Positions 43,877 through 53,353 of a stretch of DNA of 64,000 nucleotides are shown here, piece after piece. Where the stretch lies: the NCBI RefSeq assembly GCF_000400735.1, contig NZ_KE007360.1, forward strand, positions 201,372 through 265,371, in the 5' to 3' direction. The stretch is from Acinetobacter tandoii DSM 14970 = CIP 107469 (GTDB lineage Bacteria > Pseudomonadota > Gammaproteobacteria > Pseudomonadales > Moraxellaceae). The translations under genes and the position numbers were made by a program. The notes under the pieces were generated by a model. That model did not search any database, was not told where the DNA came from, and saw only the letters and a program-made list of their open reading frames with translations. Each line of letters starts with the position of its first letter. Positions within the stretch are counted from its first letter, which is position 1.

Positions 43877-46285
43877 ATGATGTATTACATATTAATCGCT
43901 TGGATTTTTGGTATCACGGGTATGGGAAAAGTTTGGGCACTGACAGGTCAAACTTGTGCTTTATTGGCAATAGTATGTTTGATTGTTCAATGCGTTCTCT
44001 TTAAATTCCCACAACTTAATTTGCAATCGATTCGATTAATAAGGCTAAGTTTATTGTGTTTGCTGAGTTTTAATTTGGCTTACGTATACGCAGACAGTGC
44101 TTTAACACGACGTCTCTCTTTACGTGAATTGACCGCGAAACCTGCCGAAGTGATTGTGCATGTAAAATCATTGAATCAGCTTCAATCAAAACATATTCAA
44201 CAGCAGATTATGGTATTGAATGATCGAAAGCAACCTGTGAAGTGGTTAGCTTATGTCTATCCATCCTTAGATAGTCAGCTCGAATTGGGGCAATACTACC
44301 GATTGTATGGAGAGGTGTTACCAGCCCATAGTTATGCAATTGAAGGCGCATTTGATCAAGAAAAATGGTTTTTGCAGCAAAACATCATGGCTGCATTTCG
44401 AGTAAAAAAAGCAGAAAAGCTGACTGAACAACAACTTTATGCTATGGGGTTCATGTCCTATTTAAGACAGCAGAACAGTATAGTTGCTGAAATACAGTTG
44501 GCCATTGAGCAACAAAGATTAAAGTTGCGAAATACATTACAACAGCAATCCTTGCATCACTCAGGTTTACTTTTGGCGTTGTTAACAGGCGACCAAAGTT
44601 TATTGAGCCCCGAAGTTGAAGCGTTATTTAATCGTATGGGACTCAGTCATTTATTGGCAATTTCTGGTCCCCATGTTTTGATTTTTGCTGCAATGTTGTG
44701 TTGGATGATTCATCGGTTAATTATCCGTTTTACACCCAGTTGGTATTTACGTTATCCCAAACCTTATTTATTGATGATTCCATTTTGTATGGGAGTATTG
44801 CTCTATACGGCTTTTGTGGGGTTTGAAATTCCTGCATTAAGGACACTGTTAACCAGTTGTATTGTTGCTGTGCTGATTTTATTGAGATTCAAATTACAAG
44901 CCCTGCAAGTACTCCTCCTCAGTGCTGCAATTCTACTGTTTTTAGATCCTTTTAGTATTTTATCCGCTGCCTTTTGGTTGTCTTATTGCGCCTGTTTAGT
45001 GTTGTTAAGAATTTATCAAACCATACAGCAGCAGTCTGAGCAGTTGATGCTAACGCGTTATGCACAACTTAAGTTATACATTGCTATTTTATTTGAATCA
45101 CAAGGGAAAATATTTTTAGCGTTATTACCCTTGATGTTGGTTTTCTTTCAACAAGTGGTCTGGATTGCACCATTCAGTAATATGCTGGCATTACCATGGT
45201 TGAGTCTGCTTGTTGTTCCATTAAGCATTATTGCGACCCTGTGTTTATGGGTTGTTCCTCCATTGGGAATTTTGTTATTTAAATTGAATGATCTAGGTGT
45301 GTCTTTTTTACTTTCAATTTTAAATACTGGCGATCAGATATTTGGTTCAACGGTACAAAATATTGCCATGAGCTGGACAGTGATGTTTGGGCTGATTTTG
45401 GGTTTGATTATTCTGTTTTTACCTCGGGGTGTTGTGCCAAAAAGTTGGAGTGTTGTCTGCTTTTTACCTATTTTTATATTCGATGAATCAAAACATGCGT
45501 TTGAATTACAAATTCTAGATGTTGGGCAGGGGCAAGCTATTTTTTTACAAAATCACGATCAGCAGATGATGATTGATATGGGTGGTCATTATGATGAACA
45601 AAAATTTAGTGTAGGACAGCAACTCATTCGTCCTTTTTTAAATAGCAGGGGAATATCTAATTTAGATCAGTTGGTATTGACTCACTTAGACCAAGATCAT
45701 AGCGGCGCATACTTTTCTTTACGTTCAACTTTGCCTGTTCAAACAATTTACAGTAATGAGCAGGTGCACGTAATGCCTGAGTCTCAATTCAATTATTGTC
45801 ATTCAGGACAGGTATGGCAATTAAAGGGTGTCAAAATACAGGTATTATCACCAAAACAGCAGCAATTAACTGAAGTTACTCATAATCAAAATGAGCTTTC
45901 TTGTGTGCTCTATGTTCAAGTGCAAAATGCCCAACCCTATGCCAACTTTTTGCTTATGGGAGATGCGGGGTGGGAAGCAGAATATCAGATTTTAAAGGAC
46001 TATCCAGATTTAAAAGTGGATGTTCTGGTATTGGGGCATCATGGTAGTAAAAACAGTTCGGCTTATGATTTTTTAAAACAATTAAAACCCAAAATTGCGA
46101 TTGCCTCTGCGGGAATTAATAACCGTTATGGTCATCCAAGTAAGCTGACTCTACAGCGTTTAAATGAACTTAAGATTCCGCTTTACAGCACAATTGACAA
46201 GGGAAGTATTCAATTTATACAGGCACAGGATCAAACGATACAATTAAATTTTTATCGTGATCAGCAGCGTTGGCTTAATCGCTAG
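43877..46285 (+). CDS. comEC: DNA internalisation competence protein ComEC/Rec2
   Basis: Inner-membrane channel for single-stranded DNA in natural transformation. The 802-residue product has N-terminal helices, an OB-like domain (about 85-170), the Competence core (LLALLTGDQSLLSPEVEALF, then MGLSHLLAISGPH) with many helices, and a C-terminal metallo-beta-lactamase domain (LDVGQGQAIFLQ, THLDQDHSGAYF, LGHHGSKNSS). All domains are present without frameshift, so it should be functional. Starts at 43877 or 43880; the ribosome binding site is weak. Its last 11 bases overlap the convergent acyltransferase gene. Confidence 0.95.
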   Translation: MMYYILIAWIFGITGMGKVWALTGQTCALLAIVCLIVQCVLFKFPQLNLQSIRLIRLSLLCLLSFNLAYVYADSALTRRLSLRELTAKPAEVIVHVKSLNQLQSKHIQQQIMVLNDRKQPVKWLAYVYPSLDSQLELGQYYRLYGEVLPAHSYAIEGAFDQEKWFLQQNIMAAFRVKKAEKLTEQQLYAMGFMSYLRQQNSIVAEIQLAIEQQRLKLRNTLQQQSLHHSGLLLALLTGDQSLLSPEVEALFNRMGLSHLLAISGPHVLIFAAMLCWMIHRLIIRFTPSWYLRYPKPYLLMIPFCMGVLLYTAFVGFEIPALRTLLTSCIVAVLILLRFKLQALQVLLLSAAILLFLDPFSILSAAFWLSYCACLVLLRIYQTIQQQSEQLMLTRYAQLKLYIAILFESQGKIFLALLPLMLVFFQQVVWIAPFSNMLALPWLSLLVVPLSIIATLCLWVVPPLGILLFKLNDLGVSFLLSILNTGDQIFGSTVQNIAMSWTVMFGLILGLIILFLPRGVVPKSWSVVCFLPIFIFDESKHAFELQILDVGQGQAIFLQNHDQQMMIDMGGHYDEQKFSVGQQLIRPFLNSRGISNLDQLVLTHLDQDHSGAYFSLRSTLPVQTIYSNEQVHVMPESQFNYCHSGQVWQLKGVKIQVLSPKQQQLTEVTHNQNELSCVLYVQVQNAQPYANFLLMGDAGWEAEYQILKDYPDLKVDVLVLGHHGSKNSSAYDFLKQLKPKIAIASAGINNRYGHPSKLTLQRLNELKIPLYSTIDKGSIQFIQAQDQTIQLNFYRDQQRWLNR

Positions 46286-47222
46286 TCTGCTGTTGTCTAA
46301 TTTTCATGACCAATGATATGGCTTGTTCATGAGGTAAGTTATAGAGATTGCGTAACGCTGGATTGGCTTTAAAACGCTTATAGCTCCAATGATAATGTTC
46401 TGGGAAACGTTGAATCAGTTTTTCAATTTCATGATGAATAACTTCCGTACCATCATTGGCACTGCCATGATAAATTTCATCAGAGATTGGCTCTATATGC
46501 ATGTCAAAGCCATGCGCATCATTACGAATTGCATATAGCAACAATGCTTTAGCTTTAGTTTTTTGAATCAGCTTGGCACTTAAATTACTCGACTCTAATG
46601 GTAAACCAAACATAGGAACCAATTCTCCGCCAACATTGGGAGTGTGGTCGGGCAAAATAACGGTCGTTCCACCTTGTTTTAATGCTTTAAAAATTTGTCG
46701 TACACCCGTTTCATCGGTCGGAACCAGATTCGCTTGTTCGCGGCTGCGTGCACTTCGTACGAAATTATCCGCTGCTGGATTTTTTACAGGTTTATATAGA
46801 ATCGTCATTTCAGTAAATTGGGCGACCCAAGCATTCATCACTTCCCAAGTGCCAAAATGTGGAACAATCAATACCACCCCTTTTTTCTCAGCCAGCGCAT
46901 CGTGTAAATACTGTTCACCAGTAATTGAATGAATACGTGAGATGTTTTTCTGATTTTCTGAGCCCCAAATACTAAAGAATTCAAAATAGGATATGAGTTC
47001 ATTTCGAATGGCGTGTTGGGTAATCAATTCACGTTGCTGGTCAGGCAGTTCAGGTAAAGCAATTTCAAGATTGAGACGAATTGTTTGTGATGTTTTAGAA
47101 ATTTTTAATACGTTCACTAAACTCGCGAGTGAACGGGCAATCATGCGAGAAATTTGAATAGGTTGTCGACTTACAAATTGGAGTACGCGATCAGTCATTG
47201 TTTTTGAAGTTTTGTCAGTCAT
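46275..47222 (-). CDS. Lysophospholipid/lipid A acyltransferase, LpxL/LpxM (HtrB) family
   Basis: Inner-membrane-associated acyltransferase of 315 residues that adds a secondary acyl chain, most likely to lipid A or a related lipid. The HX4E catalytic motif is H-F-G-T-W-E, with LPDHTPNVGGELVPMFG and the C-terminal EHYHWSYKRFK as family features. The N-terminal anchor is weak. Which of LpxL or LpxM it corresponds to cannot be decided from sequence alone. It overlaps comEC by 11 bases at the 3' end and is divergent from sppA. Confidence 0.88.
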   Translation of the reverse strand: MTDKTSKTMTDRVLQFVSRQPIQISRMIARSLASLVNVLKISKTSQTIRLNLEIALPELPDQQRELITQHAIRNELISYFEFFSIWGSENQKNISRIHSITGEQYLHDALAEKKGVVLIVPHFGTWEVMNAWVAQFTEMTILYKPVKNPAADNFVRSARSREQANLVPTDETGVRQIFKALKQGGTTVILPDHTPNVGGELVPMFGLPLESSNLSAKLIQKTKAKALLLYAIRNDAHGFDMHIEPISDEIYHGSANDGTEVIHHEIEKLIQRFPEHYHWSYKRFKANPALRNLYNLPHEQAISLVMKIRQQQTSD

Positions 47223-47352
47223 TGCCTAAAAAATATGAGGATAAGAAATATAAAACAGTAATTATTATAGGCGAAAATACAGGGTTTAAATAGTTTATTG
47301 CGTTTGCATGTATATAATGGGGGTAATTTTATTCATTATTGGATCATATTAA

Positions 47353-48378
47353 ATGTCCGATTGGCCACCTAAACCACAAAACGAAAGTCATATTACACAA
47401 CAAAATTTAGAAAAGCAGTCAGGAAAAGAATGGCAAATTCTTGAGAAAGCCGTATTGGCTTCCGTGGAAGAGCAACGTCGCGCACGTCGTTGGAGCATAT
47501 TCTTTAAGTTGCTGACTTTTGCTTATCTTCTCTTCATCTTGGTAATTTTGGGTAAAAGCTGTAGCACTGCTCCTACAGATGTCAGTTCGACTACAGGATC
47601 ACATATCGCAGTAGTTGATATTATTGGCACAATTGCCGCAGATAAACAAAGTGTGAATAGTGAAGACACCATCAAATCTTTGAAGAAAGCATTCGAGAAT
47701 AACAATAGTAAAGCTGTTGTCTTAAATATCAATTCACCTGGTGGCTCTCCAGTCCAGTCAGATGAAATTTGGCAAGAAATTCAATATCTCAAACAACAGC
47801 ATAAAGATAAAAAACTGTATGCTCTTATTGGTGATACTGGTGCATCAGGTGCTTATTATATTGCTTCTGCGGCAGATGAAATTATTGTCAACCCATCGAG
47901 TTTAGTCGGTTCTATTGGGGTAATTATGCCGAATTATGGTGTGAATGGGTTGATGCAAAAGTTGGGTGTAGAAGACCGCACAATGACTTCAGGTGAAAAC
48001 AAAGCAATTTTATCAATGACTCAACCGGTTGATGCTGCGCAGAAGGCACATGTACAAGCCGTATTAGATAATGTACATGATCACTTCATTGACGCGGTTA
48101 AGAAAGGTCGTGGCGCCAAATTGAAATCGCAAGACCCTGCCATTTTCTCTGGACTATTTTGGACAGGTGAGCAAGCAGTAAAACTTGGGATTGCTGACCG
48201 TACAGGTAGTCTAAATAGCTTGAAACGTGAACTGAAAATCGATAAAACAGTGGACTATACCGTTCAATATAATCCATTGGATTCTGTTCTGGGGCGTATG
48301 GGAAGTTCAATCGGACAAGGTTTTGCAACTTCACTCTCAGAGCAAGTTCAAGCTGAGCAAACGACAAAATTACAATGA
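47353..48378 (+). CDS. sppA: Signal peptide peptidase SppA, short form (S49 family)
   Basis: Membrane-anchored serine protease that degrades cleaved signal peptides. A cytoplasmic leader with a basic patch (EEQRRARRW) precedes one helix (about 48-67) and the S49 domain: LNINSPGGSPVQSDEIW, then the nucleophile in GDTGASGAYYIASAAD and the general-base lysine in TSGENKAIL. The 341-residue length fits the single-domain form. A TATAAT at 47313-47318 is a possible -10. Its stop overlaps the next start as ATGA. Confidence 0.92.
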   Translation: MSDWPPKPQNESHITQQNLEKQSGKEWQILEKAVLASVEEQRRARRWSIFFKLLTFAYLLFILVILGKSCSTAPTDVSSTTGSHIAVVDIIGTIAADKQSVNSEDTIKSLKKAFENNNSKAVVLNINSPGGSPVQSDEIWQEIQYLKQQHKDKKLYALIGDTGASGAYYIASAADEIIVNPSSLVGSIGVIMPNYGVNGLMQKLGVEDRTMTSGENKAILSMTQPVDAAQKAHVQAVLDNVHDHFIDAVKKGRGAKLKSQDPAIFSGLFWTGEQAVKLGIADRTGSLNSLKRELKIDKTVDYTVQYNPLDSVLGRMGSSIGQGFATSLSEQVQAEQTTKLQ

Positions 48379-49169
48379 AACCACTGATCCACTTTGCGCA
48401 TGCCAATGGTGTGCCATCCAAAGTTTATGAAAAGCTTTTTCATTTACTTAGAGATGATTACGATATTGTCTATGTTCCACTCATCGGAACTGACCAGCGT
48501 TACCCTGTGACCAATCATTGGCCGCACTTGGTGGATCAGCTAACCGACAGTATTGTACGTCAGGCCCATGGGCGTCCAGTCATTGGATTGGGGCACTCTT
48601 TAGGTTCTGTCTTGACCATGATGACAGCATATAAGCGACCTGAATTATTTCAGCAAGTGATTATGCTGGATCCACCACTGATTATGGGTAAAGCCTCTTT
48701 ACTGTTCCACACGGCGAAGTTATTTCAACCGAAACTGGTGGATCATATGACGCCAGCAGGTCTGAGTAATCGCCGCCGTGATCATTGGGAGTCTCGTGAA
48801 CAGGCAGGTGAAATGTTACGACCGAAAAGCCTATATCAAAAATTTGATGATGAGTGCTTTCGGGCTTATTTAGATTATGCCTTAACCGAAGATGCTGAGC
48901 GCGGTGGTGTAACCTTGACCATTCCTAAAGCTGCTGAAGTTGCAATATTTCGTAATACACCATCTTGGTGGTGGTTACCTATGCCGAAACCTAAAGTTCC
49001 GATGCATTTGGTGGTCGGGGATCAAAGTGAGTTTCTAAAACACGGTTTTCCGCAAGTTGCCAAGAAAAAAGTGGGTATTCCATTTAGTGTGGTTGCAGGC
49101 GGGCATATGTTCCCTCTGGAACGCCCTGAAGCGACGGTAGAATTGATTAAGCAGTTGATTCAGCAATAA
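48375..49169 (+). CDS. Alpha/beta hydrolase
   Basis: A 264-residue cytoplasmic hydrolase coupled to sppA by an ATGA overlap. The nucleophile elbow is GLGHSLGSV, the acid probably in VVGDQSEF, and the base in VAGGHMFPLE. A basic, Trp-rich region (NRRRDHWESRE, SWWWLPMPKPK) is unusual and may form the cap. Substrate unknown. Ends at a bidirectional terminator. Confidence 0.85.
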   Translation: MKPLIHFAHANGVPSKVYEKLFHLLRDDYDIVYVPLIGTDQRYPVTNHWPHLVDQLTDSIVRQAHGRPVIGLGHSLGSVLTMMTAYKRPELFQQVIMLDPPLIMGKASLLFHTAKLFQPKLVDHMTPAGLSNRRRDHWESREQAGEMLRPKSLYQKFDDECFRAYLDYALTEDAERGGVTLTIPKAAEVAIFRNTPSWWWLPMPKPKVPMHLVVGDQSEFLKHGFPQVAKKKVGIPFSVVAGGHMFPLERPEATVELIKQLIQQ

Positions 49170-49177
49170 CAGAAAAT

Positions 49178-49206
49178 AAAAAATGCATCCGAGGATGCAT
49201 TTTTTA
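49178..49206. terminator. Bidirectional terminator between the hydrolase and purN
   Basis: Perfect 13-base stem AAAAAATGCATCC/GGATGCATTTTTT with a two-base loop, flanked by A and T runs. Confidence 0.9.
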
Positions 49207-49221
49207 TTCGAATATTATTCT

Positions 49222-49851
49222 TTACAGTTTACAAAATTGAATGGGTTCATTCAAAACTTGATTGCGATACATCACGGTATTGGTGTTGTGATATTGCAAG
49301 GCACCTGTGCAGATCCATTCTACAACTTGAGGATAGATCAAGTGTTCAAGTTCATGCACGCGCTGTGCAAGTTGTTCGACATCATCATGACGTGCAACTT
49401 TCAATACACCTTGTGCCAAAGATTGTCCTGCATCTAACTCTGCGGTGACATAGTGCACGGTACAACCATGATACATATCACCTGTATTTAGCACGCGTTG
49501 GTGGGTATGCATACCTTTATAGTGTGGTAAAAGAGAAGGGTGAATATTGAGCATTTTCCCTTCCCATGCATGGACAAACTTAGCACTTAAGATGCGCATG
49601 AAACCTGCCAATACCACTAAATCAACATTCCAATCTAATAACTGTTGATGCATTACATCATCAAATGTTTCTCGAGTTGGATATTGTTTGTGCTCAATGA
49701 CAGCAGTCTGGATGCCTGCTTGTTGAGCACGTTTTAGCGCGTACGCTTCAGGCTTATTGCAAATTACACCTACAATTTTCCCTGATAGACGGGCATCTAT
49801 CAGCGCTTGTAAGTTACTGCCACTTCCTGAAACAAGGACAGCAATTTTCAT
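49222..49851 (-). CDS. purN: Phosphoribosylglycinamide formyltransferase
   Basis: Transfers formyl from 10-formyl-tetrahydrofolate to GAR, step three of purine synthesis. VLVSGSGSNLQALID binds the phosphate; LAGFMRIL and NIHPSLLPHYKG hold the catalytic Asn and His, with the Asp in ELDAGQSLAQG. Length 209. Its ATG overlaps the purM stop by one base (TAATG), so the two are translationally coupled. Confidence 0.96.
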   Translation of the reverse strand: MKIAVLVSGSGSNLQALIDARLSGKIVGVICNKPEAYALKRAQQAGIQTAVIEHKQYPTRETFDDVMHQQLLDWNVDLVVLAGFMRILSAKFVHAWEGKMLNIHPSLLPHYKGMHTHQRVLNTGDMYHGCTVHYVTAELDAGQSLAQGVLKVARHDDVEQLAQRVHELEHLIYPQVVEWICTGALQYHNTNTVMYRNQVLNEPIQFCKL

Positions 49852-50921
49852 TATGCAAAGATTACGCGGACTTTCTCGTCAGCACCTTCAACAGATTCTG
49901 CGTTGTCTACGATGTGACCCATAGCCCAAGCTTTTTCACCTTGTTCAGTTAAAAGCGCAATGGTTTTATCTGCATCATTTGCATCAACAGCAATAACCAT
50001 ACCTACGCCACAGTTGAAAGTACGGTACATCTCGAATTGTTCAACACCACCTTCTTTTTGAAGAAGTTTGAACAATTCTGGCCATTCCCAAGAAGATTCA
50101 TTAATAATCGCTTGAGCACCATTTGGTAACACACGAGGTAAATTACCCGGTAAACCGCCACCAGTGATGTGCGCCATTGCATGAACATCAACTTGTTTGC
50201 AAAGTTCAAGAATTGGTTTGACATAAATACGTGTTGGTTCCATTGCTGTGTCAGCAAGTGGGCGACCATCTACGATTTGAGTAAGATCGACATTTTTCAC
50301 GTCTAAGATTTTGCGAAGTAGAGAGTAGCCATTTGAATGTGCACCGCTTGATGCAACACCAATTAAGATATCACCCGCTTTAACTTTAGAGCCATCAATG
50401 ATTTTGCTTTGCTCAACGACGCCTACACAGAAACCTGCAAGGTCATAATCTTCGCCTTCATACATGCCTGGCATTTCAGCAGTTTCACCACCTACCAATG
50501 CACAGCCCGCAAGCTCACAACCTTTACCAATACCTGTAACGACATCAGCAGCGACATCAACATTTAAGTGACCTGTTGCATAGTAGTCAAGGAAGAATAA
50601 TGGTTCTGCCCCACACACTAAAAGATCATTTACACACATTGCAACTAAGTCTTGACCAATCGTGTCATGACGGTTTAAGTTCAATGCTAAACGTAATTTA
50701 GTACCCACACCATCTGTGCCAGATACAAGAACAGGCTCTTCATAGCCTTTAGGAATTTTACATAGTGCGCCAAAGCCACCTAATCCGCCCATCACTTCAG
50801 GACGAGTTGTACGCTTAGCGACAGATTTGATTCGATCGACAAGTGCGTCGCCCGCTTCAATATCGACACCTGCATCTTTATAGCTTAAACCAGTGTTTGG
50901 GGTAGAAGTTGAGTTGCTCAT
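49851..50921 (-). CDS. purM: Phosphoribosylformylglycinamidine cyclo-ligase
   Basis: AIR synthetase, step five of purine synthesis. [49 protein letters not shown] and [16 protein letters not shown] are characteristic. Length 356. The leader contains TATAAT on the minus strand (50953-50948) and a GC-rich hairpin around 50930-50950, so transcription likely starts just upstream of the gene. Forms the purMN operon. Confidence 0.97.
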   Translation of the reverse strand: MSNSTSTPNTGLSYKDAGVDIEAGDALVDRIKSVAKRTTRPEVMGGLGGFGALCKIPKGYEEPVLVSGTDGVGTKLRLALNLNRHDTIGQDLVAMCVNDLLVCGAEPLFFLDYYATGHLNVDVAADVVTGIGKGCELAGCALVGGETAEMPGMYEGEDYDLAGFCVGVVEQSKIIDGSKVKAGDILIGVASSGAHSNGYSLLRKILDVKNVDLTQIVDGRPLADTAMEPTRIYVKPILELCKQVDVHAMAHITGGGLPGNLPRVLPNGAQAIINESSWEWPELFKLLQKEGGVEQFEMYRTFNCGVGMVIAVDANDADKTIALLTEQGEKAWAMGHIVDNAESVEGADEKVRVIFA

Positions 50922-51055
50922 AGTGAAGTCTCCGCATTTGCGCGGGGATTATAACCTGAATAAACGAAACTCTTATGTTATTTATGCTCTAAAATGCTAT
51001 CTTTAATTAAATATTTTACTTTTTATAACGATTAAATCGAAAAAGGCGGGTTTAT

Positions 51056-52264
51056 ATGGTCGACCGAACCTTGCGGCGCATTTTTATTCTTACAGGTATT
51101 GTACTTATTTTGTGGGTACTCTATTTATTAAAGCCTGTTGTATTGCCTTTTATTGTCGCCTTTTTAGTCGCTTATTTGTTTAATCCATTAGTTCAAAAGT
51201 TCCATCAGATTGGATTGCCACGTTGGCTAGCGATTAGCATCGTATTTATTGGAATTGGTGTAGTCTTAACCTTAGCGATTTCTTATTTGGTGCCTTTAAT
51301 TTGGCAGCAGCTAATGTATGCCAAAAGCAGTATTCCCGCTGGGATTCACTGGCTGAATGATACCTTCTTACCTTGGTTGTCGCGTACTTTTAATTTAGTA
51401 CAGATGGAAATTGATAAGCATCAACTGTCTACGGCAGTGATGGATTATATCCAGACCAATTATAGTGCAGACAGTTTACAGACAATGGCACTGAAAATTG
51501 CCCAGTCTGGATTAAGCTTCATTCAAATCGGTGGGACAGTAGTTCTTATCCCAATTATTGCTTTTTATTTCTTGTTAGATTGGGATCGTATGCTCGATAG
51601 TATGCGGCGCCTCATTCCACGTCCTTACGAACAATCGACCTTAAAAATTGTGGGTGAATGCCATAGCGTACTCGGTGCATTTGTGAAAGGGCAATTTTTG
51701 GTGATGTTGTTGCTCGGCATTGTGTATGCAGTTGGTTTGCAATTAATTGGCCTTGAAGTCGGACTGATTATTGGTATGGTTGCAGGCTTGGCCAGTATTA
51801 TTCCTTATTTAGGTTTTGCGGTCGGGATTATTGCTGCGGTCATTGCATCACTTTTCCAGTTTGGATTGGACTGGATGCATTTGGCTTTGGTTGTTGTGGT
51901 TTTTATGATTGGTCAAGCTGTAGAAGGTTATATTCTTCAACCTTTCTTGTTAGGCGATAAAATTGGATTATCACCCGTCGCTGTGGTTTTTGCTGTATTG
52001 GCAGGTGCACAATTGGCAGGATTCTTAGGGATGTTAATTGCTTTGCCTGTAGCTGCGGTGATTGTGGTGCTACTTAAACATGCACGAGAATGGTATGAGA
52101 AGAGCCAGTTGTACGGTACACAAACAATCTTCACTTCTAATGCAGAAGCTGATTCTATTAGTATAGAAACGTCACAACTGGAAGTGGATATTGAAATTAA
52201 AGATCAAATTGCGAAAGATCAGCAAGTAGCTGAAAAATCAAGTAACATCGAACCTAAACCATAA
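51056..52264 (+). CDS. AI-2E family (PerM-like) membrane protein
   Basis: A 402-residue polytopic inner-membrane protein of the AI-2E/PerM family, with N-terminal helix pairs (LKPVVLPFIVAFLVAYLFNP), a central helical soluble region (about 95-145) and a C-terminal helix bundle (GLIIGMVAGLASIIPYLGF, GQAVEGYILQPFLLG). The hydrophilic C-terminal tail of about 45 residues is acidic. Relatives act as permeases or Na/H antiporters; the substrate is unknown. The divergent purM and downstream hda are as commonly seen in gammaproteobacteria. Confidence 0.88.
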   Translation: MVDRTLRRIFILTGIVLILWVLYLLKPVVLPFIVAFLVAYLFNPLVQKFHQIGLPRWLAISIVFIGIGVVLTLAISYLVPLIWQQLMYAKSSIPAGIHWLNDTFLPWLSRTFNLVQMEIDKHQLSTAVMDYIQTNYSADSLQTMALKIAQSGLSFIQIGGTVVLIPIIAFYFLLDWDRMLDSMRRLIPRPYEQSTLKIVGECHSVLGAFVKGQFLVMLLLGIVYAVGLQLIGLEVGLIIGMVAGLASIIPYLGFAVGIIAAVIASLFQFGLDWMHLALVVVVFMIGQAVEGYILQPFLLGDKIGLSPVAVVFAVLAGAQLAGFLGMLIALPVAAVIVVLLKHAREWYEKSQLYGTQTIFTSNAEADSISIETSQLEVDIEIKDQIAKDQQVAEKSSNIEPKP

Positions 52265-52288
52265 AGCGTATAAGGCTTAAACATAAAT

Positions 52289-52993
52289 ATGCGTCAACTG
52301 CAATTAGATATTGAACCTCAACTTGATGCCCGAATCAGTGATTTTTCTGGTCCGGGATGGGGGCATGTGATTGATGCAATTCGCCAGTTACATGCAGGTT
52401 TGATGAATCGCTTTTATGTTTATGGTGGTGCGGGTACAGGTAAAAGCCATTTACTTTCTGCGATTTGTGATTCTTATTTGGATGTGGGTAAATCGGCGAT
52501 TAAAGTTTCATTATTAGAGCTACTGGATGCGCCTACAGAAGCAATTACTTCTTTAGAACGCTATGATTTGGTGGCACTTGATGATATCGAAGCGATTTGT
52601 GGTGTCCCGCATTGGCAAAAAGCAGTATTTCACCTGATCAATTATAATAATGAAGTTGGCGGACAACTGGTTTTTTCCTCTCGCTTTGCACCAATTGAAT
52701 TGAAATTAGAATTGCCTGATTTGCAGTCTAGATTAACCCAAGCGGTCAGTGTCAAAGTTCCGACTGGCAGTTTATATGCAGATCGACAAATTTTAGTCAG
52801 TTCAGTGCTGGCTCGACGTGGCATTCATATTGATCAGCAAATTATTGATTATCTTCTGTTACATGGCCCACAGCAGGCTTCGATACTTTTACAAACTTTA
52901 GAGCAGTTAATTCAATTGCTTAAAGGCGAAAAGACTAAACTCAGTCATGCCACTTTAAGACAGATTTATGCCTTAATTGATGAATATCAGTAA
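52289..52993 (+). CDS. hda: DnaA regulatory inactivator Hda
   Basis: AAA+ DnaA paralogue that, bound to the sliding clamp, stimulates ATP hydrolysis by DnaA to prevent re-initiation. The clamp-binding motif near the start is QLQLDI. Walker A is GGAGTGKSH, Walker B LVALDDIEAI, sensor 1 region LVFSSRFAP, and the arginine finger falls near LQSRL. Length 234. It follows the AI-2E gene by 24 bases. Confidence 0.92.
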   Translation: MRQLQLDIEPQLDARISDFSGPGWGHVIDAIRQLHAGLMNRFYVYGGAGTGKSHLLSAICDSYLDVGKSAIKVSLLELLDAPTEAITSLERYDLVALDDIEAICGVPHWQKAVFHLINYNNEVGGQLVFSSRFAPIELKLELPDLQSRLTQAVSVKVPTGSLYADRQILVSSVLARRGIHIDQQIIDYLLLHGPQQASILLQTLEQLIQLLKGEKTKLSHATLRQIYALIDEYQ

Positions 52994-53103
52994 TAGATAA
53001 AAGCGCTTGAGTAATTTAAATAGCTATGAGAAAGTACTGATAAATTCGCATCGCAGGGATTTGCGAGCATAGAAAAATAATAGAAATGTAAGTTAAGGAG
53101 AAC

Positions 53104-53196
53104 ATGATGCTGCAAATCAGCATGAAGCCTCAGTATGTCCAAACCCATTCAAATCTTATCTTAGCTCAGAAAATATGCAGTGTAATCGTGCTGTAG
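53104..53196 (+). CDS. Possible 30-residue leader peptide
   Basis: TTAAGGAGAAC precedes ATG 53104, one of the best Shine-Dalgarno sequences in the window. The frame gives MMLQISMKPQYVQTHSNLIL and ten more residues before TAG. The start codons lie in a small hairpin (ATGCTG-CAAAT-CAGCAT). The upstream bases resemble those before the CSLREA gene at 53354 (TTAAGGAGAGATGTATGCT), so this may be a duplicated, decayed start of such a gene. Confidence 0.3.
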   Translation: MMLQISMKPQYVQTHSNLILAQKICSVIVL

Positions 53197-53276
53197 TTGC
53201 TTTAATGCCCAAAGAATTTGGCAATTTAGTCAATTTTATTTGTATTGGCATCTTTTAGGCTGTACAGCAAAAGGAC

Positions 53277-53325
53277 TGCAATCAGATTGCATTAAATTGT
53301 TTAGAAGATGCAATCTAGAAAAACA
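53277..53325. promoter_or_regulatory. TGCAATC inverted and direct repeats upstream of the CSLREA genes
   Basis: TGCAATC-A-GATTGCA at 53277-53291 is a perfect palindrome with seven-base arms; a third TGCAATC lies at 53319-53325, 42 bases after the first, about four helical turns. The cluster ends 28 bases before the gene start, a suitable place for an operator. Confidence 0.4.
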
Positions 53326-53353
53326 AGATAATTAAAAAATTAAGGAGAGATGT

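Larger units (their letters stand above)
52994..53353. other. Intergenic region upstream of the two CSLREA genes
   Basis: About 360 bases. It contains a possible 30-codon leader frame with a strong ribosome binding site and a cluster of TGCAATC elements (both listed separately). No long frame is present. No clear terminator for hda was found. Confidence 0.5.

Noticed and set aside
46573..46932. 119-codon plus-strand frame opposite the acyltransferase gene
   Set aside because: The minus-strand product has the HX4E motif and full-length homology; the opposite frame shows no recognisable feature.
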